From G965198795 sp965198795 (GTDB taxonomy: Bacteria; Pseudomonadota; Alphaproteobacteria; Rhodospirillales; Casp-alpha2): 64,000 bases of DNA. The stretch lies in NCBI GenBank assembly GCA_965198795.1, contig OZ240674.1, forward strand, positions 2,108,001 through 2,172,000. The letters are read 5' to 3'. A model generated the notes under the pieces. It did no database searches, was not told where the DNA came from, and saw only the letters and a list, made by a program, of their open reading frames with translations. Both the position numbers and the translations under genes were made by a program. Below, one piece after another: positions 1-9,450 of this stretch (its first letter is position 1; every line of letters begins with the position of its first letter).

Positions 1-383
1 CAGTCAAACATCGCTTGCGCGCGCGCCGCGTCGCGCGGCGCCTTGACGGCGGCGCGTTCTTTCAGGGCTTGCCGCAGAGTGTTCCGGGCAATGCGTAACT
101 CGCCGATCTTGTTCTTCGGCAGTTTGCGTTCAGCCAGCGCTTGAGCGGTCACGGATTGGCCGCGGGCGGCGGCGGCGGCTTTTGCATTGAAATAGCCCGC
201 GTCGGGAAGATCACTTTCATCATCTTCCATGACGGCCAGATCGAGATATTCCGCGTAAAGCGCTTGTTGGAACGGACTGCCGCCCACGCCCAGGTTCTTC
301 GTTGCGTTCAAATCGTAATTGGCGCAACTCGCGGTCAAGGCAAGCGCGAATGTCGTGCCCGAAAGGGCCTTGAATTTCAACAT
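1..383 (-). CDS. OmpA-family outer-membrane lipoprotein, N-terminal part (runs off the window)
   Basis: The minus-strand frame is open from an ATG at 383 to the window edge (127 codons). It is preceded by a good ribosome site (ggaga, 8 nt upstream). The first ~20 residues form a lipoprotein signal with a lipobox-like TASC at residues 17-20. After it comes a conserved-looking stretch beginning SPFQQALYAEY, followed by an acidic segment and an Ala-rich helix ending in ARAQAMFD. From memory this layout resembles the N-terminus of alphaproteobacterial OmpA/OmpF-type proteins, whose C-terminal OmpA peptidoglycan-binding domain would lie beyond the left edge. It is transcribed divergently from the HAD gene. 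The OmpA domain itself cannot be seen, so the family call is an inference. Confidence 0.6.
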   Translation of the reverse strand, partial: MLKFKALSGTTFALALTASCANYDLNATKNLGVGGSPFQQALYAEYLDLAVMEDDESDLPDAGYFNAKAAAAARGQSVTAQALAERKLPKNKIGELRIARNTLRQALKERAAVKAPRDAARAQAMFD

Positions 384-665
384 GGTGTATTTCTCCTTCT
401 GGATGACGCGGGTCTCCGTCCGCATGACGCTGGCCGCACAGCCGTGCTTACCTGGTCCCGCAATCGGGCCCGGTCAAACATGAATGATGGAACGCCCGTT
501 CGACCTTCTCCGCTTCTGTGTCCAGAAATAAAGATTTCGAAACTTGCCGCCGGATGCAACGGCAAACGCCAATTTCCGAAGGAAATTTTGCTGTTTCGAG
601 TGCTTCCGTTTTGTGACATTGACCGCTCACTTGACCCGCCGGGTTATATCTCCAAACTCTCAGTC

Positions 666-1364
666 ATGACGGTCCTTGATGGCTCACCCCCCCGGCTTGC
701 GGTTTTTGATTGCGACGGAACCCTAGTGGACTCGCGGCGGATGATTGTTGACGCGATGACGCGGGCGTTTCAGGAGCGCCGTTTGACGTCACCCAGCGCT
801 CATGATGTCCGGCGGGTTATTGGTCTGCCTTTGATGACGGCGATTGAACGGTTGCTGAGTGATGATCGGCGTGATCAAGCGGAAGCGGTCAGTCAGCGAT
901 ATATTGAGGCCATTCGCGACTTAAGGGCGGCTGGAAAGCCGGACGAACCTCTTTATCCCGGCGCGAAGGACGCCATTGCGGCGGCCGAGGAGAACGGCTG
1001 GCTTCTTGGCGTCGCGACGGGCAAGTCACGGCGGGGACTCGATCACGTATTGAAGTCTCACGGGTTGTTGGAACGTTTCGTCACCTTGCAGACGGCGGAT
1101 ACAAGCCCTGGAAAACCTGATCCCGATATGCTGTACCGGGCCGCGAGCGAGACGGGCGGCGCCCTTGAGCATATGGTCATGATCGGCGACACGGCGTTTG
1201 ACATGGAAATGGCGCGCCGCGCGGGCGTGTTCGCCATCGGCGTCACGTGGGGGTATCATGATCCGGACGAGCTGACGGGCGCCGGCGCGGACGTTTTAAT
1301 TAACGACTTTTCCGAACTGCGGATCATCATGGATAAACAGGCGCTTGGCTGGAGCGCGACGTAA
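666..1364 (+). CDS. HAD-superfamily phosphatase (phosphoglycolate phosphatase-like)
   Basis: 232-residue haloacid dehalogenase hydrolase, probably acting on a small phosphorylated metabolite. Motif I is DCDGTLVDS near residue 13, with the nucleophile and acid/base aspartates. Motif II is the Thr in GVATGK, motif III is the Lys in PGKPDPD, and motif IV is GDTAFD near residue 176. A helical cap lies between motifs I and II, as in the Gph/PGP subgroup. The frame is open further upstream, but that stretch is not protein-like; the ATG at 666 places motif I at the usual distance. In alphaproteobacteria such a gene commonly precedes the ATP12 gene. The substrate is not determined by the sequence. 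Confidence 0.85.
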   Translation: MTVLDGSPPRLAVFDCDGTLVDSRRMIVDAMTRAFQERRLTSPSAHDVRRVIGLPLMTAIERLLSDDRRDQAEAVSQRYIEAIRDLRAAGKPDEPLYPGAKDAIAAAEENGWLLGVATGKSRRGLDHVLKSHGLLERFVTLQTADTSPGKPDPDMLYRAASETGGALEHMVMIGDTAFDMEMARRAGVFAIGVTWGYHDPDELTGAGADVLINDFSELRIIMDKQALGWSAT

Positions 1365-1401
1365 GGCTCGCGGGCGCGGGCGGGCGATTAAGGAGACGGA
1401 A

Positions 1402-4038
1402 ATGCGGATGGGAAAATGGATCAAAATCGGCTCATTCGCGGCGATTGGCGCGATAGCCGTCGTGGTCGCCGGTGTGGCCATCCTGGCGTCGCTCGATTTC
1501 AACAGCTACAAGCCGCTGATTGAGGATGCGGTCGAAAAAGCGACCGGACGCGACGTCAAGCTGGCCGGCGATTTGGAACTTAATATTTCCCTTAGCCCGT
1601 CGTTATCGATCTCCGACGTCACGTTCGCCAACGCGGATTGGGGCAGCCGTAAGGATATGGCGATTTTGAAAAAGCTGGAGGCGGAAGTGGCGTTGTTGCC
1701 GCTGCTGTCCGGCGAGGTCGATATCAAGCGTCTGATTCTGGCCGGGCTCGACGTCATCGCCGAAACGGACAAGACGGGCAAAGGTAATTGGGAATTCGCC
1801 GCCTCTAGTCCAGCCGCGGCGTCGGCGCCTGACTCATCCGCGGGCTTCAGCGCGCGCGCCGCTCTACCCGTCGTCAACGACGTACACGTCGAGGACGTGA
1901 CGGTCACTTATAAAGATGGCGTCACCGGTTTCACCCAGACGTTAAATCTGGAAACCCTGACGGTCACGGCGGACTCCAAGAGCGCGCCGCTCAAGTTCGC
2001 CGTTAACGGCGTCATCAACGGCGCGGCCTTTAAAGTGGACGGCGCGTTCGGCTCCATTCAAGCGTTGTCAAGCGGCCAAAACGTGGACGTGGACCTGACC
2101 TTCGCGGCTCTTGGCGTTGACGGTTCGGCAAAGGGACGGATCGGTTCCACCCGGCCCATGGGCGGTCTGGACCTGACCGTTTCGGCTCGCGGCGCGTCGG
2201 TTAAGGAAACGCTGAGCGAGGCGTCCAAATTGGCGCCTGGATTGAGAGAGCCGCCCGCCGCCGATCTCGGACCGTTCGACGTCAAGGCGACGCTGAAAGG
2301 CGGATTTGAAGAACTGGCTTTATCTGGTCTGCGATTGACCGCGGGTACGCCGGAGGCGCTGAAAATCGGCGTCGCCGGCAGTGTCCGGAATGTGTTCGCC
2401 CAATCGGGCTTGGACATTGATGTTTCCGTCGAGGGGGCGTCGATCAAGACCGGTTTCGAGATCGTCCAGAAATTCGCGCCCGTCTTGCATGACATCGCGG
2501 CGCCGGACCTGGGCGCGTTTTCGGGCGCCGTTAAAATTCAAGGCTCTGCGGCCGAGCCGTCGATTCCCCGCCTGAAATTTCATCTCGGCAAGGGACGGGT
2601 GGCGGTGATCGACGTCGCTGGCGAAGTCTTGAAACCGCTTAAGCCCGCCGGTATCGACGTGACGGTGAAAGCCGTCATCCGGGACGTGGCCGGTTTGGCG
2701 TCGGTTGCCGGCGCCGAGGCGCCGGTTTTGCCCCCCTTGGACGTCTCGTTTCGGGTTCGCGACGATAAGGGCGCCTATCGGGCGTCAGATATTGGATTGA
2801 AACTGGGCGAGAGCCGTTTGGAGGGCAGCGCGCGCCTTGACCTGCTGGGAGAGCGTCCAGCGGTGGCCGCGACCATCCGCTCCGCGCTGATTGATTTGGA
2901 CGAATTACTGCCAAAGCGGGAAAAAAGCGCCCCGGAGCAATCCGCCGCCACTGGCGGTGGGGAAGGGACTGCGGAAGGCGATGACCGTATCTTCCCCGAT
3001 AATCCGCTGCCGCTGGGTGGTTTGAAGGCGGCGGACGTATCGCTGGACGTGGGGATCACGAAACTTAAGGCCCGGGGGTCGGAGTTCGACGGCGTGGCCG
3101 TCAAGCTTGACCTGGCGGGCGGCAAGCTGAACGTCAAATCGGTCGAAGCCGTGTATCAGGGCGCGAAAATGACGGCTGATATGTCGCTCGACGCCGCCCG
3201 GGCCACGCCGGCGTTGGCGGCGAGGCTTAAGATCTCGCGGTTCGATTACGGCAAACTTCTGGCGGACCGGGGGCATCCGGACATCGTCACCGGCAAGGTC
3301 GATGTGGATGCGGCCGTTTCCGCCGCCGGCGGATCTGTCCGTTCCTTGATGGCGGGGCTGGACGGAGAAGTCCGTGTGGCGTCCGTAAACGGCAGTATCG
3401 AGAACGGCGCGTTAGAATTGGTCTCCAAGGATATCCTTGGCGGTTTCCCGATCTTCCAGAGCGAGGAGGACAGGGTCCTGAAATGCGCGGTCGTCCACGC
3501 GGACCTTAAAAAGGGCCGGGCCAAGCTCCGTTCCTTTGTGTCGGAAGCCGCAGGGCTGTCGGTCGTCGTCGTCGGCGGCGTCGATCTTCGGAACGAAATG
3601 ATCGCTCTGGTGATCGAGCCCCGCGCCAAGAAAGCCAGCCTCTTGGGGTTGATTCCCCTTGTGCCCATCAATGTGGGAGGCACGTTGGCGAAACCGGATA
3701 TCGACGTAAGCACGAAGGATGTGGTGGAAGCCGCCGTGGGGTCCGTCGCGCGGGGTGTCGCGGCCTTTGCGACCTTCGGGCTCTCCGTGGCCGCCGAACA
3801 TGCCTTGAGCGCGGCGCGATCTTCCATCGATAACACGGACTACTGCAGAGCGGCGTTGGCGGGCGAGGCCGTGACGCCCTCAAAGCTGGAGACTGCGGAA
3901 AAATCGAGCGGCGGCGGCGCGCCTTCCGGCTCTTCACAAGGACCGGCCGAACGGCCCAAGGGCTCCGTCGTTGAAGAGGGCCTGCGTGGCGTTGGGAATG
4001 CCATCGGCAAGGGGCTCGGCGGCTTGTTTGGCAATTAA
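1402..4038 (+). CDS. AsmA-family protein (envelope biogenesis, bridge-like lipid-transfer family)
   Basis: 878 residues. The start is the ATG at 1402, preceded by aaggaga at 1390-1396; the upstream extension overlaps the HAD gene and is rejected. A single N-terminal membrane segment (about residues 8-30) is followed by the AsmA signature region (ATGRDVKLAGDL, later GNWEF). The long remainder is beta-rich periplasmic sequence. Near residues 750-790 comes the AsmA C-terminal block, with GGTLAKPDIDVS. The tail is Gly/Ser-rich and low in complexity. Family members are inner-membrane-anchored periplasmic proteins linked to outer-membrane assembly and phospholipid transport. It lies between the HAD and ATP12 genes with short gaps, so it is probably co-transcribed. 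Confidence 0.88.
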   Translation: MRMGKWIKIGSFAAIGAIAVVVAGVAILASLDFNSYKPLIEDAVEKATGRDVKLAGDLELNISLSPSLSISDVTFANADWGSRKDMAILKKLEAEVALLPLLSGEVDIKRLILAGLDVIAETDKTGKGNWEFAASSPAAASAPDSSAGFSARAALPVVNDVHVEDVTVTYKDGVTGFTQTLNLETLTVTADSKSAPLKFAVNGVINGAAFKVDGAFGSIQALSSGQNVDVDLTFAALGVDGSAKGRIGSTRPMGGLDLTVSARGASVKETLSEASKLAPGLREPPAADLGPFDVKATLKGGFEELALSGLRLTAGTPEALKIGVAGSVRNVFAQSGLDIDVSVEGASIKTGFEIVQKFAPVLHDIAAPDLGAFSGAVKIQGSAAEPSIPRLKFHLGKGRVAVIDVAGEVLKPLKPAGIDVTVKAVIRDVAGLASVAGAEAPVLPPLDVSFRVRDDKGAYRASDIGLKLGESRLEGSARLDLLGERPAVAATIRSALIDLDELLPKREKSAPEQSAATGGGEGTAEGDDRIFPDNPLPLGGLKAADVSLDVGITKLKARGSEFDGVAVKLDLAGGKLNVKSVEAVYQGAKMTADMSLDAARATPALAARLKISRFDYGKLLADRGHPDIVTGKVDVDAAVSAAGGSVRSLMAGLDGEVRVASVNGSIENGALELVSKDILGGFPIFQSEEDRVLKCAVVHADLKKGRAKLRSFVSEAAGLSVVVVGGVDLRNEMIALVIEPRAKKASLLGLIPLVPINVGGTLAKPDIDVSTKDVVEAAVGSVARGVAAFATFGLSVAAEHALSAARSSIDNTDYCRAALAGEAVTPSKLETAEKSSGGGAPSGSSQGPAERPKGSVVEEGLRGVGNAIGKGLGGLFGN

Positions 4039-4043
4039 GACGC

Positions 4044-4754
4044 ATGTTGAACGCCAAAGCGAAACGCTTTTACGCCGATGTCCGCCTGCGCGCCGGCAAG
4101 GGCGGAACGGGAGTGAGGCTGGACAACCGTGATTTAAAAACCCCCGCTGGGGGGCTGCTAGTTTTGCCGTCCGCGCGCTTGGCCGAGGCTTGCGCCGGAG
4201 AGTGGCGCTCGCAAGGCGACGAGGTGCGGCCTTCCAGTATGCCGCTTACCCAACTGGCCTTCACCGCGCTGGATCGCGTTGGTCCGAGGCGAGACGAGGT
4301 TGCGCAAGACATCGCAAAATACGGCGCGTCGGATCTTATCTGTTATCGGGCGGATAATCCCGATGACTTGGCGGCCGAGCAAGCCGCCAGATGGGATCCC
4401 CTGATCGCATGGGTTGAGAGGGACCTTGGCGTAAGGCTCAGGACGACCGCTGGTATTCTCCATGTTGAACAACCCCGGGAAACCGCTGCGGCGTTCGAGA
4501 ACCGTCTTGCCGGGATGAGCGGCTGGCGGTTGACCGCCGCCGCTTCCGTCACTCAAGCCACGGGATCGCTCGTCATCGCCTTGGCGCTTGACGCGGGAGA
4601 ACTGGACGGCGAGTCGGCCTTCGCGGCCTCAATCATTGATGAGGCGCACCAATCCCGCCTTTGGGGAGTAGACGCGGAAGCGCGGAAACGCCTCGACGGC
4701 ATCAAACAAGAAGTTGAGACGGCGGCGCGTTTTCTGCATATGCTGAGAGCGTGA
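4044..4754 (+). CDS. ATP12-family F1-ATPase assembly chaperone
   Basis: 236 residues matching the ATP12 family. The N-terminus is typical (KRFYADV, then LDNRDLKTPAG), followed by the conserved W in GEWRSQ and PLTQLAFTALDR. YGASDLICYRAD and the WDPLIAWVERDLG block lie near residues 100-140, and the C-terminal half ends in DEAHQSRLWG. In mitochondria ATP12 binds the F1 alpha subunit during ATP synthase assembly; the bacterial homologues are almost confined to alphaproteobacteria. The gene starts 5 nt after the AsmA stop and ends just before pccB, so it fits a single transcription unit. Confidence 0.9.
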   Translation: MLNAKAKRFYADVRLRAGKGGTGVRLDNRDLKTPAGGLLVLPSARLAEACAGEWRSQGDEVRPSSMPLTQLAFTALDRVGPRRDEVAQDIAKYGASDLICYRADNPDDLAAEQAARWDPLIAWVERDLGVRLRTTAGILHVEQPRETAAAFENRLAGMSGWRLTAAASVTQATGSLVIALALDAGELDGESAFAASIIDEAHQSRLWGVDAEARKRLDGIKQEVETAARFLHMLRA

Positions 4755-4777
4755 AAAACAAGCCGCCAGGGGGCGTC

Positions 4778-6310
4778 ATGCAGGAGATCATTCAGCGTTT
4801 GGACGAGAAGCGGGCGGCGGCGCGCCTGGGCGGGGGGCGGCGGCGTATCGACGCCCAGCATTCAAAGGGCAAGCTAAGCGCGCGCGAACGCATAGAGCTG
4901 CTTCTGGACCCGGGATCTTTCGAGGAATGGGATATGTTCGTCGAACACCGATGCGCCGATTTCGGGATGGATGAACAGAACATTCCGGGTGACGGAGTCG
5001 TCACCGGATTCGGCGCCGTAAACGGTCGTCTGGTGTTCGTCTTCAGCCAGGACTTCACGGTGTTCGGCGGCTCTCTCTCGGAAGCTCATGCCGAGAAAAT
5101 CTGCAAAGTGATGGATCAGGCGATGAAGGTGGGCGCGCCAGTCATCGGGTTGAACGATTCCGGCGGCGCGCGCATCCAAGAAGGCGTCGCGTCGCTCGCG
5201 GGTTATGCGGAAGTATTTCAACGCAACGTCCTGGCATCCGGCGTCATACCACAGATATCCTGCATCATGGGGCCATGCGCCGGCGGGGCGGTTTATTCAC
5301 CGGCCATGACGGACTTCATTTTCATGGTCGAGGATACGTCCTACATGTTCGTGACGGGGCCGGATGTGGTCAAGACTGTGACTCACGAGACGGTGACCGC
5401 CGAGGATTTGGGCGGCGCGCGCACTCATACGACGAAATCCGGGGTCGCGGACCGCGCCTTTGAAAATGACCTGAAGGCGCTGCTTTATCTTCGCCGCTTT
5501 ATTGATTTCCTGCCGTCCAGCAACCGCGAGAAACCGCCGGTGCGGCCAACCCCGGATCCGCATGATCGAGTGGAGAAGTCGCTTGACACCCTGATCCCCG
5601 ACAATCCCAACAAGCCCTATGACATGAAGGAATTGATCGAGAAAGTCGTCGATGAGGGGGACTTCTTCGAACTCATGCCCAACCACGCGGGCAATATCGT
5701 TATCGCGTTCGGCCGCATGGAGGGAACCACGGTCGGGATTGTCGCCAATCAGCCAATGGTTCTGGCGGGGTGCTTGGATATTGCATCGTCCACAAAGGCC
5801 GGCCGGTTCGTTAGGTTCTGCGACGCGTTTAACATTCCCATCGTCACATTTGTTGATGTTCCGGGGTTTTTACCGGGCGCTGCGCAAGAATATGGCGGCA
5901 TTATCAAGCACGGCGCGAAGTTGCTTTACGCCTATGCCGAGGCGACCGTGCCGAAAGTCACCTGTATCACGCGGAAAGCCTACGGCGGCGCCTACGACGT
6001 CATGGCGTCGAAACATTTACGCGGCGACGTGAATCTCGCTTGGCCGACGGCGGAAATCGCCGTTATGGGACCAAAGGGGGCCGTCGAGATCATCTTCCGT
6101 CAGGATATCGGCGATGAAGAGAAAATCTCGGCCCGTACGGAAGAGTACCGCGAGCGGTTCGCCAATCCATTCATCGCGGGCAAACGCGGTTTTATCGACG
6201 ATGTGATCATGCCTCACAACACTCGAGCGCGTATTTGCCGGTCCCTTCGTATGCTGCGGGAAAAGGATTTGAAAAATCCATGGCGGAAACACGGCAACAT
6301 TCCCCTGTGA
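4778..6310 (+). CDS. pccB: Propionyl-CoA carboxylase, beta (carboxyltransferase) subunit
   Basis: 510 residues from the ATG at 4778. A frame-consistent ATG at 4751 would add nine residues, but 4778 has agggggc directly upstream and gives the usual PccB length. The two crotonase-fold carboxyltransferase halves are visible. The N half has LLDPGSFEEWD, the acyl-CoA-contacting NDSGGARIQEG near residue 130 and the GPCAGGAVYSPA oxyanion loop. The C half has FVDVPGFLPG and TRKAYGGAYDVM. The protein transfers carboxyl from biotin (on PccA) to propionyl-CoA, giving methylmalonyl-CoA from odd-chain fatty acids, Val, Ile and Met. It is separated from pccA by 493 bp of non-coding DNA. Confidence 0.95.
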   Translation: MQEIIQRLDEKRAAARLGGGRRRIDAQHSKGKLSARERIELLLDPGSFEEWDMFVEHRCADFGMDEQNIPGDGVVTGFGAVNGRLVFVFSQDFTVFGGSLSEAHAEKICKVMDQAMKVGAPVIGLNDSGGARIQEGVASLAGYAEVFQRNVLASGVIPQISCIMGPCAGGAVYSPAMTDFIFMVEDTSYMFVTGPDVVKTVTHETVTAEDLGGARTHTTKSGVADRAFENDLKALLYLRRFIDFLPSSNREKPPVRPTPDPHDRVEKSLDTLIPDNPNKPYDMKELIEKVVDEGDFFELMPNHAGNIVIAFGRMEGTTVGIVANQPMVLAGCLDIASSTKAGRFVRFCDAFNIPIVTFVDVPGFLPGAAQEYGGIIKHGAKLLYAYAEATVPKVTCITRKAYGGAYDVMASKHLRGDVNLAWPTAEIAVMGPKGAVEIIFRQDIGDEEKISARTEEYRERFANPFIAGKRGFIDDVIMPHNTRARICRSLRMLREKDLKNPWRKHGNIPL

Positions 6311-6320
6311 GGCGGCCGCC

Positions 6321-6350
6321 AAGTCAACCGCTAAGTCAGCCGCTAAGTCA
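6321..6350. repeat. Short tandem repeat, 12-bp unit
   Basis: Just after the pccB stop the unit aagtcaaccgct is followed by aagtcagccgct and then aagtca, about 2.5 copies with one substitution. No function is evident; replication slippage is the simplest explanation. Confidence 0.6.
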
Positions 6351-6546
6351 CCATTAACCGCATATTGGGCTTTCCCCGCAGGCGCTTATGGGAATTAAGG
6401 CGTCAAACCGGCCGGCAAGCGGCGCAAAAAACGAGGCAAGACGCATTTAATCTCTTTAACCGCGAGGCTGGATTATTCCGGCGGCGCAGGAAAGCCGGCG
6501 CGAATCATCCGGTTTCCTTCCGTTCCTTTCCCGCCTTCATTCGTTG

Positions 6547-6595
6547 AAACGGAGTACCGTCCGTTTACTCTCAATCAAACCTTGAAAACGGACGG
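6547..6595 (+). promoter_or_regulatory. Overlapping inverted repeats in the pccA leader
   Basis: AAACGGA (6547-6553) pairs perfectly with TCCGTTT (6560-6566). The sequence CCGTCCGTTT (6557-6566) pairs perfectly with AAACGGACGG (6586-6595). The two hairpins share the 6560-6566 arm, so they exclude each other in RNA. In DNA the same bases form three half-sites. This could be a repressor operator or an attenuator; there is no U-run after the second stem, so it is not an ordinary terminator. It lies about 210 bp upstream of the pccA start. Confidence 0.4.
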
Positions 6596-6803
6596 CCTCA
6601 GTTTGGCTCACCTGATCGCAGGCCTGGCTGACGCATCTTCGATCAAGTCCGAGGCGGACGCCGTGCGGCGGTTTTGGCCATCCTGCGGCGTAATTTTGCG
6701 TTTTCGAATTTAATCCAGCCTCGTCTTCGGTTAAACGGGAAGAGGCAAAGCGCTTGCGCTGCGGGGGCGGAGACTGGTTAGACCGCGAGGCGATACGTAA
6801 TTA

Positions 6804-8786
6804 ATGAAAAAAATCCTGATTGCCAATCGAGGTGAAATCGCTTGCCGGGTCATTAAGACCGCTAGGCGGTTGGGTGTCGCAACCGTCGCCGTCTATTCGG
6901 AAGCGGACGCGCGGGCGCCGCATGTTCGGATGGCGGATGAAGCGGAGGCCATTGGGCCGGCTCCCAGCGCCGAGAGTTATTTGGTGATCGACAATATTCT
7001 CTCGGCTGTTGAGAGAACGGGCGCGGACGCGGTGCATCCGGGCTATGGCTTTTTGTCTGAAAACGCGGCCTTTGCCGAAGCGTTAGACGCGAAGGGGATC
7101 GGTTTTATTGGCCCGCCGCCGGGCGCAATTAAGGCCATGGGCGATAAAATCGAAAGCAAGATGCTCGCCGAAAAGGCGGGGGTTTCCATTGTGCCGGGAC
7201 ATACGGAAGCGATTTCCGACCCGGATCTGGCCGTCAAGATCGCCGCCGGCATCGGTTATCCGGTGATGTTGAAGGCGTCCGCCGGAGGCGGCGGCAAAGG
7301 TATGCGAATTGCCTGGAACGACGAGGAATGCCGAGACGGTCTGGTCCGCGCGCGGAACGAGGCGCGCTCAAGCTTCGGCGATGACCGGGTTTTCATTGAG
7401 AAATTCATCGAACAGCCCCGCCATATCGAAATCCAGGTCCTGGGCGACAAGCACGGGAACTGCGTCTACCTGGGCGAACGGGAATGTTCGATCCAGCGCC
7501 GTCACCAAAAGGTCATCGAAGAAGCGCCGTCGCCGTTCCTGGACGGGAAAACCCGGAAGGCTATGGGGGAACAGGCCGTGGCCCTGGCGAGGGCCGTCGA
7601 TTATCACTCCGCCGGGACCGTGGAGTTCATCGTCGATAAGGACAAGAATTTTTATTTCCTGGAAATGAACACCCGTCTTCAGGTTGAGCATCCGGTCACG
7701 GAAAAGATCACCGGCTTAGATCTGGTCGAACAGATGATCCGCGTGGCGGATGGCGGGAAGCTGGACTTTGGCCAGGAAGACGTGACCTTGACCGGCTGGG
7801 CCATGGAGGCCCGCATTTATGCGGAAGACCCGTTCCGCAACTTCCTGCCGTCCATCGGGCGGTTGACGCGCTATAGCCCGCCGCCCGAAAGCGCCTCGGT
7901 GCGCGTCGATACGGGGGTTGAGGAAGGCGGTGAAATCTCTATGCACTACGATCCCATGATCGCCAAGCTGATCACCCACGATAAGACGCGGGATGGCGCC
8001 ATTGAACGGATGGGGGAAGCCCTCGACCGGTTCTATTTGCGCGGCGTCAGCAACAATATCGCCTTTTTGGCGGCCCTGATGGCCCATTCCCGGTTCCGGT
8101 CCGGTAATTTCTCGACCAATTTCATCGCGGAGGAATATCCCGGCGGCTTCCATCCAACTGATTTGCCCGCCGCCGATCCTAAGGTGTTTGCCGCTTGCGC
8201 CGCCGCCATGCATCGCGCGTATCAAGGCAGGGCTGCGGAAATCAGCGGCCAAGCGGCCGGGCGCAATCGCCAGGTCGCGAATGTCTGGACCGTGGTCTTG
8301 GGCGAGGAAGAGCACAAAGCCGCCATAACGCCCATTCAAGGCGGTTATGAAGTGTCTTTCGGCGCGGAAGATTATGTCATTAAAACCAGCTGGCGATTGG
8401 GTGATCCGCTATTCACGGGGCGGATCAACGATAATCAGGTTTGCCTACAGGTTTCGCGCTTGGAAGTGGGCTACCGGTTGTTTATGGGCGGCACGGAAGT
8501 CGATGCGTTGGTGTTGAACGATCACGGAGTAGCCATGCATCGTTTGATGCCGGTGAAAGAGCCGCCGGACACCTCTAAAATGCTGTTGTCGCCCATGCCG
8601 GGCTTGCTGGTTTCTCTGGCTGTCGAGGCGGGCCAGGAGGTCAAGGCCGGTGAGGAACTGTGCGTTCTGGAAGCCATGAAGATGGAGAATGTCATCCGCG
8701 CCGGGAAGGACGTGGTGGTCGCGACGACGGAGGCGGAGGCTGGAGACAGCCTGGCCGTTGACCAAGTAATCATGACCTTCGAGTAG
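6804..8786 (+). CDS. pccA: Propionyl-CoA carboxylase, alpha (biotin carboxylase + biotin carrier) subunit
   Basis: 660 residues in the usual order. The biotin carboxylase N-domain starts ILIANRGEIACR. An ATP-grasp domain follows with the glycine loop SAGGGGKGMR near residue 165 and EMNTRLQVEHPVTE near residue 290. Then come the C-domain, the BT linker domain and a C-terminal biotinyl domain. The biotin-accepting lysine is Lys626 in EAMKMEN. The protein carboxylates biotin with bicarbonate and ATP and hands it to PccB. The start ATG at 6804 puts ILIANRG at the normal position. It is followed closely by a LysE-type exporter gene. Confidence 0.95.
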   Translation: MKKILIANRGEIACRVIKTARRLGVATVAVYSEADARAPHVRMADEAEAIGPAPSAESYLVIDNILSAVERTGADAVHPGYGFLSENAAFAEALDAKGIGFIGPPPGAIKAMGDKIESKMLAEKAGVSIVPGHTEAISDPDLAVKIAAGIGYPVMLKASAGGGGKGMRIAWNDEECRDGLVRARNEARSSFGDDRVFIEKFIEQPRHIEIQVLGDKHGNCVYLGERECSIQRRHQKVIEEAPSPFLDGKTRKAMGEQAVALARAVDYHSAGTVEFIVDKDKNFYFLEMNTRLQVEHPVTEKITGLDLVEQMIRVADGGKLDFGQEDVTLTGWAMEARIYAEDPFRNFLPSIGRLTRYSPPPESASVRVDTGVEEGGEISMHYDPMIAKLITHDKTRDGAIERMGEALDRFYLRGVSNNIAFLAALMAHSRFRSGNFSTNFIAEEYPGGFHPTDLPAADPKVFAACAAAMHRAYQGRAAEISGQAAGRNRQVANVWTVVLGEEEHKAAITPIQGGYEVSFGAEDYVIKTSWRLGDPLFTGRINDNQVCLQVSRLEVGYRLFMGGTEVDALVLNDHGVAMHRLMPVKEPPDTSKMLLSPMPGLLVSLAVEAGQEVKAGEELCVLEAMKMENVIRAGKDVVVATTEAEAGDSLAVDQVIMTFE

Positions 8787-8814
8787 CATCGGCGCTGAAC
8801 ATGGCCGCTTCCCG

Positions 8815-9450
8815 ATGACCGTTTTCGCCGCCGCCTCTCAAGGCTTCGGCCTGGGGCTTGGTCTCATTATCGCGATCGGCGCGCAAAACGCTTTCGTCAT
8901 CCGCCAAGGGGTGATCGGCCGGTGCGTCTTCGCCGTCGCCACGGTCTGTTTCCTGACCGACGCCGCCCTGATTGTCGCGGGCGCCGCCGGTTTGGGATCG
9001 GTCATCGCGGAAACGCCATGGCTGCGTCAAGCGGCGGCTTGGGGCGGCGCGGCTTTTCTGGTTTTTTATGGTGTTCAGGCGGCGAAAAACGTCATTCGCG
9101 CGCGCGAATTCGATTGGGATGCGGGACCGAAGGCGGGGGGGCTTAAGGCCGCTGTGTTGACCGCATTGGCGCTGAGTTGGCTGAATCCGCATGTCTATCT
9201 GGACACGGTGGTGATGCTGGGCGGGGTCGCGGCCCAGGTGGACGGCGGGGCGCGTCTCTGGTTCGCGGGGGGCGCGGTCCTTGCGTCGTTCCTCTGGTTC
9301 TACGGCCTCGCCGCCGGCGCGCAGGCGGCGGCGCCGTTTTTTCGCGGCAAAACCGGTATGCGTCTTTTGGACGGTATAGTGGCGCTGGTCATGTTTATGA
9401 TTGCCGCAACCTTGATCTGGGGGGAGGTTGGCCATGCCGACGCCTCATGA
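8815..9450 (+). CDS. LysE/ArgO-family amino-acid exporter
   Basis: 211 residues with about six hydrophobic segments. The LysE hallmarks are GLIIAIGAQNAFVIRQG near residues 15-35 and LSWLNPHVYLDTVV near residue 120. Close relatives (ArgO, LysE) export arginine or lysine across the inner membrane and prevent toxic accumulation. The start at 8815 lies 28 bp after pccA. The gene overlaps the acylphosphatase gene by 17 bp, so the two are probably co-transcribed. The substrate (Arg versus Lys) is not decidable here. Confidence 0.85.
   Translation: MTVFAAASQGFGLGLGLIIAIGAQNAFVIRQGVIGRCVFAVATVCFLTDAALIVAGAAGLGSVIAETPWLRQAAAWGGAAFLVFYGVQAAKNVIRAREFDWDAGPKAGGLKAAVLTALALSWLNPHVYLDTVVMLGGVAAQVDGGARLWFAGGAVLASFLWFYGLAAGAQAAAPFFRGKTGMRLLDGIVALVMFMIAATLIWGEVGHADAS

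Larger units (their letters stand above)
6311..6803 (+). other. Non-coding gap between pccB and pccA
   Basis: No convincing gene is present. The only frame of any length (6365-6547) is Arg-rich with no recognisable features. The gap contains a short tandem repeat (6321-6350) and a cluster of inverted repeats (6547-6595), listed separately. It probably holds the pccA promoter and leader, but no clear -35/-10 pair could be picked with confidence. Confidence 0.5.

Noticed and set aside
6365..6547. 60-codon ORF between pccB and pccA
   Set aside because: Arg-rich, no start context, no homology recognised; typical of GC-rich non-coding DNA.
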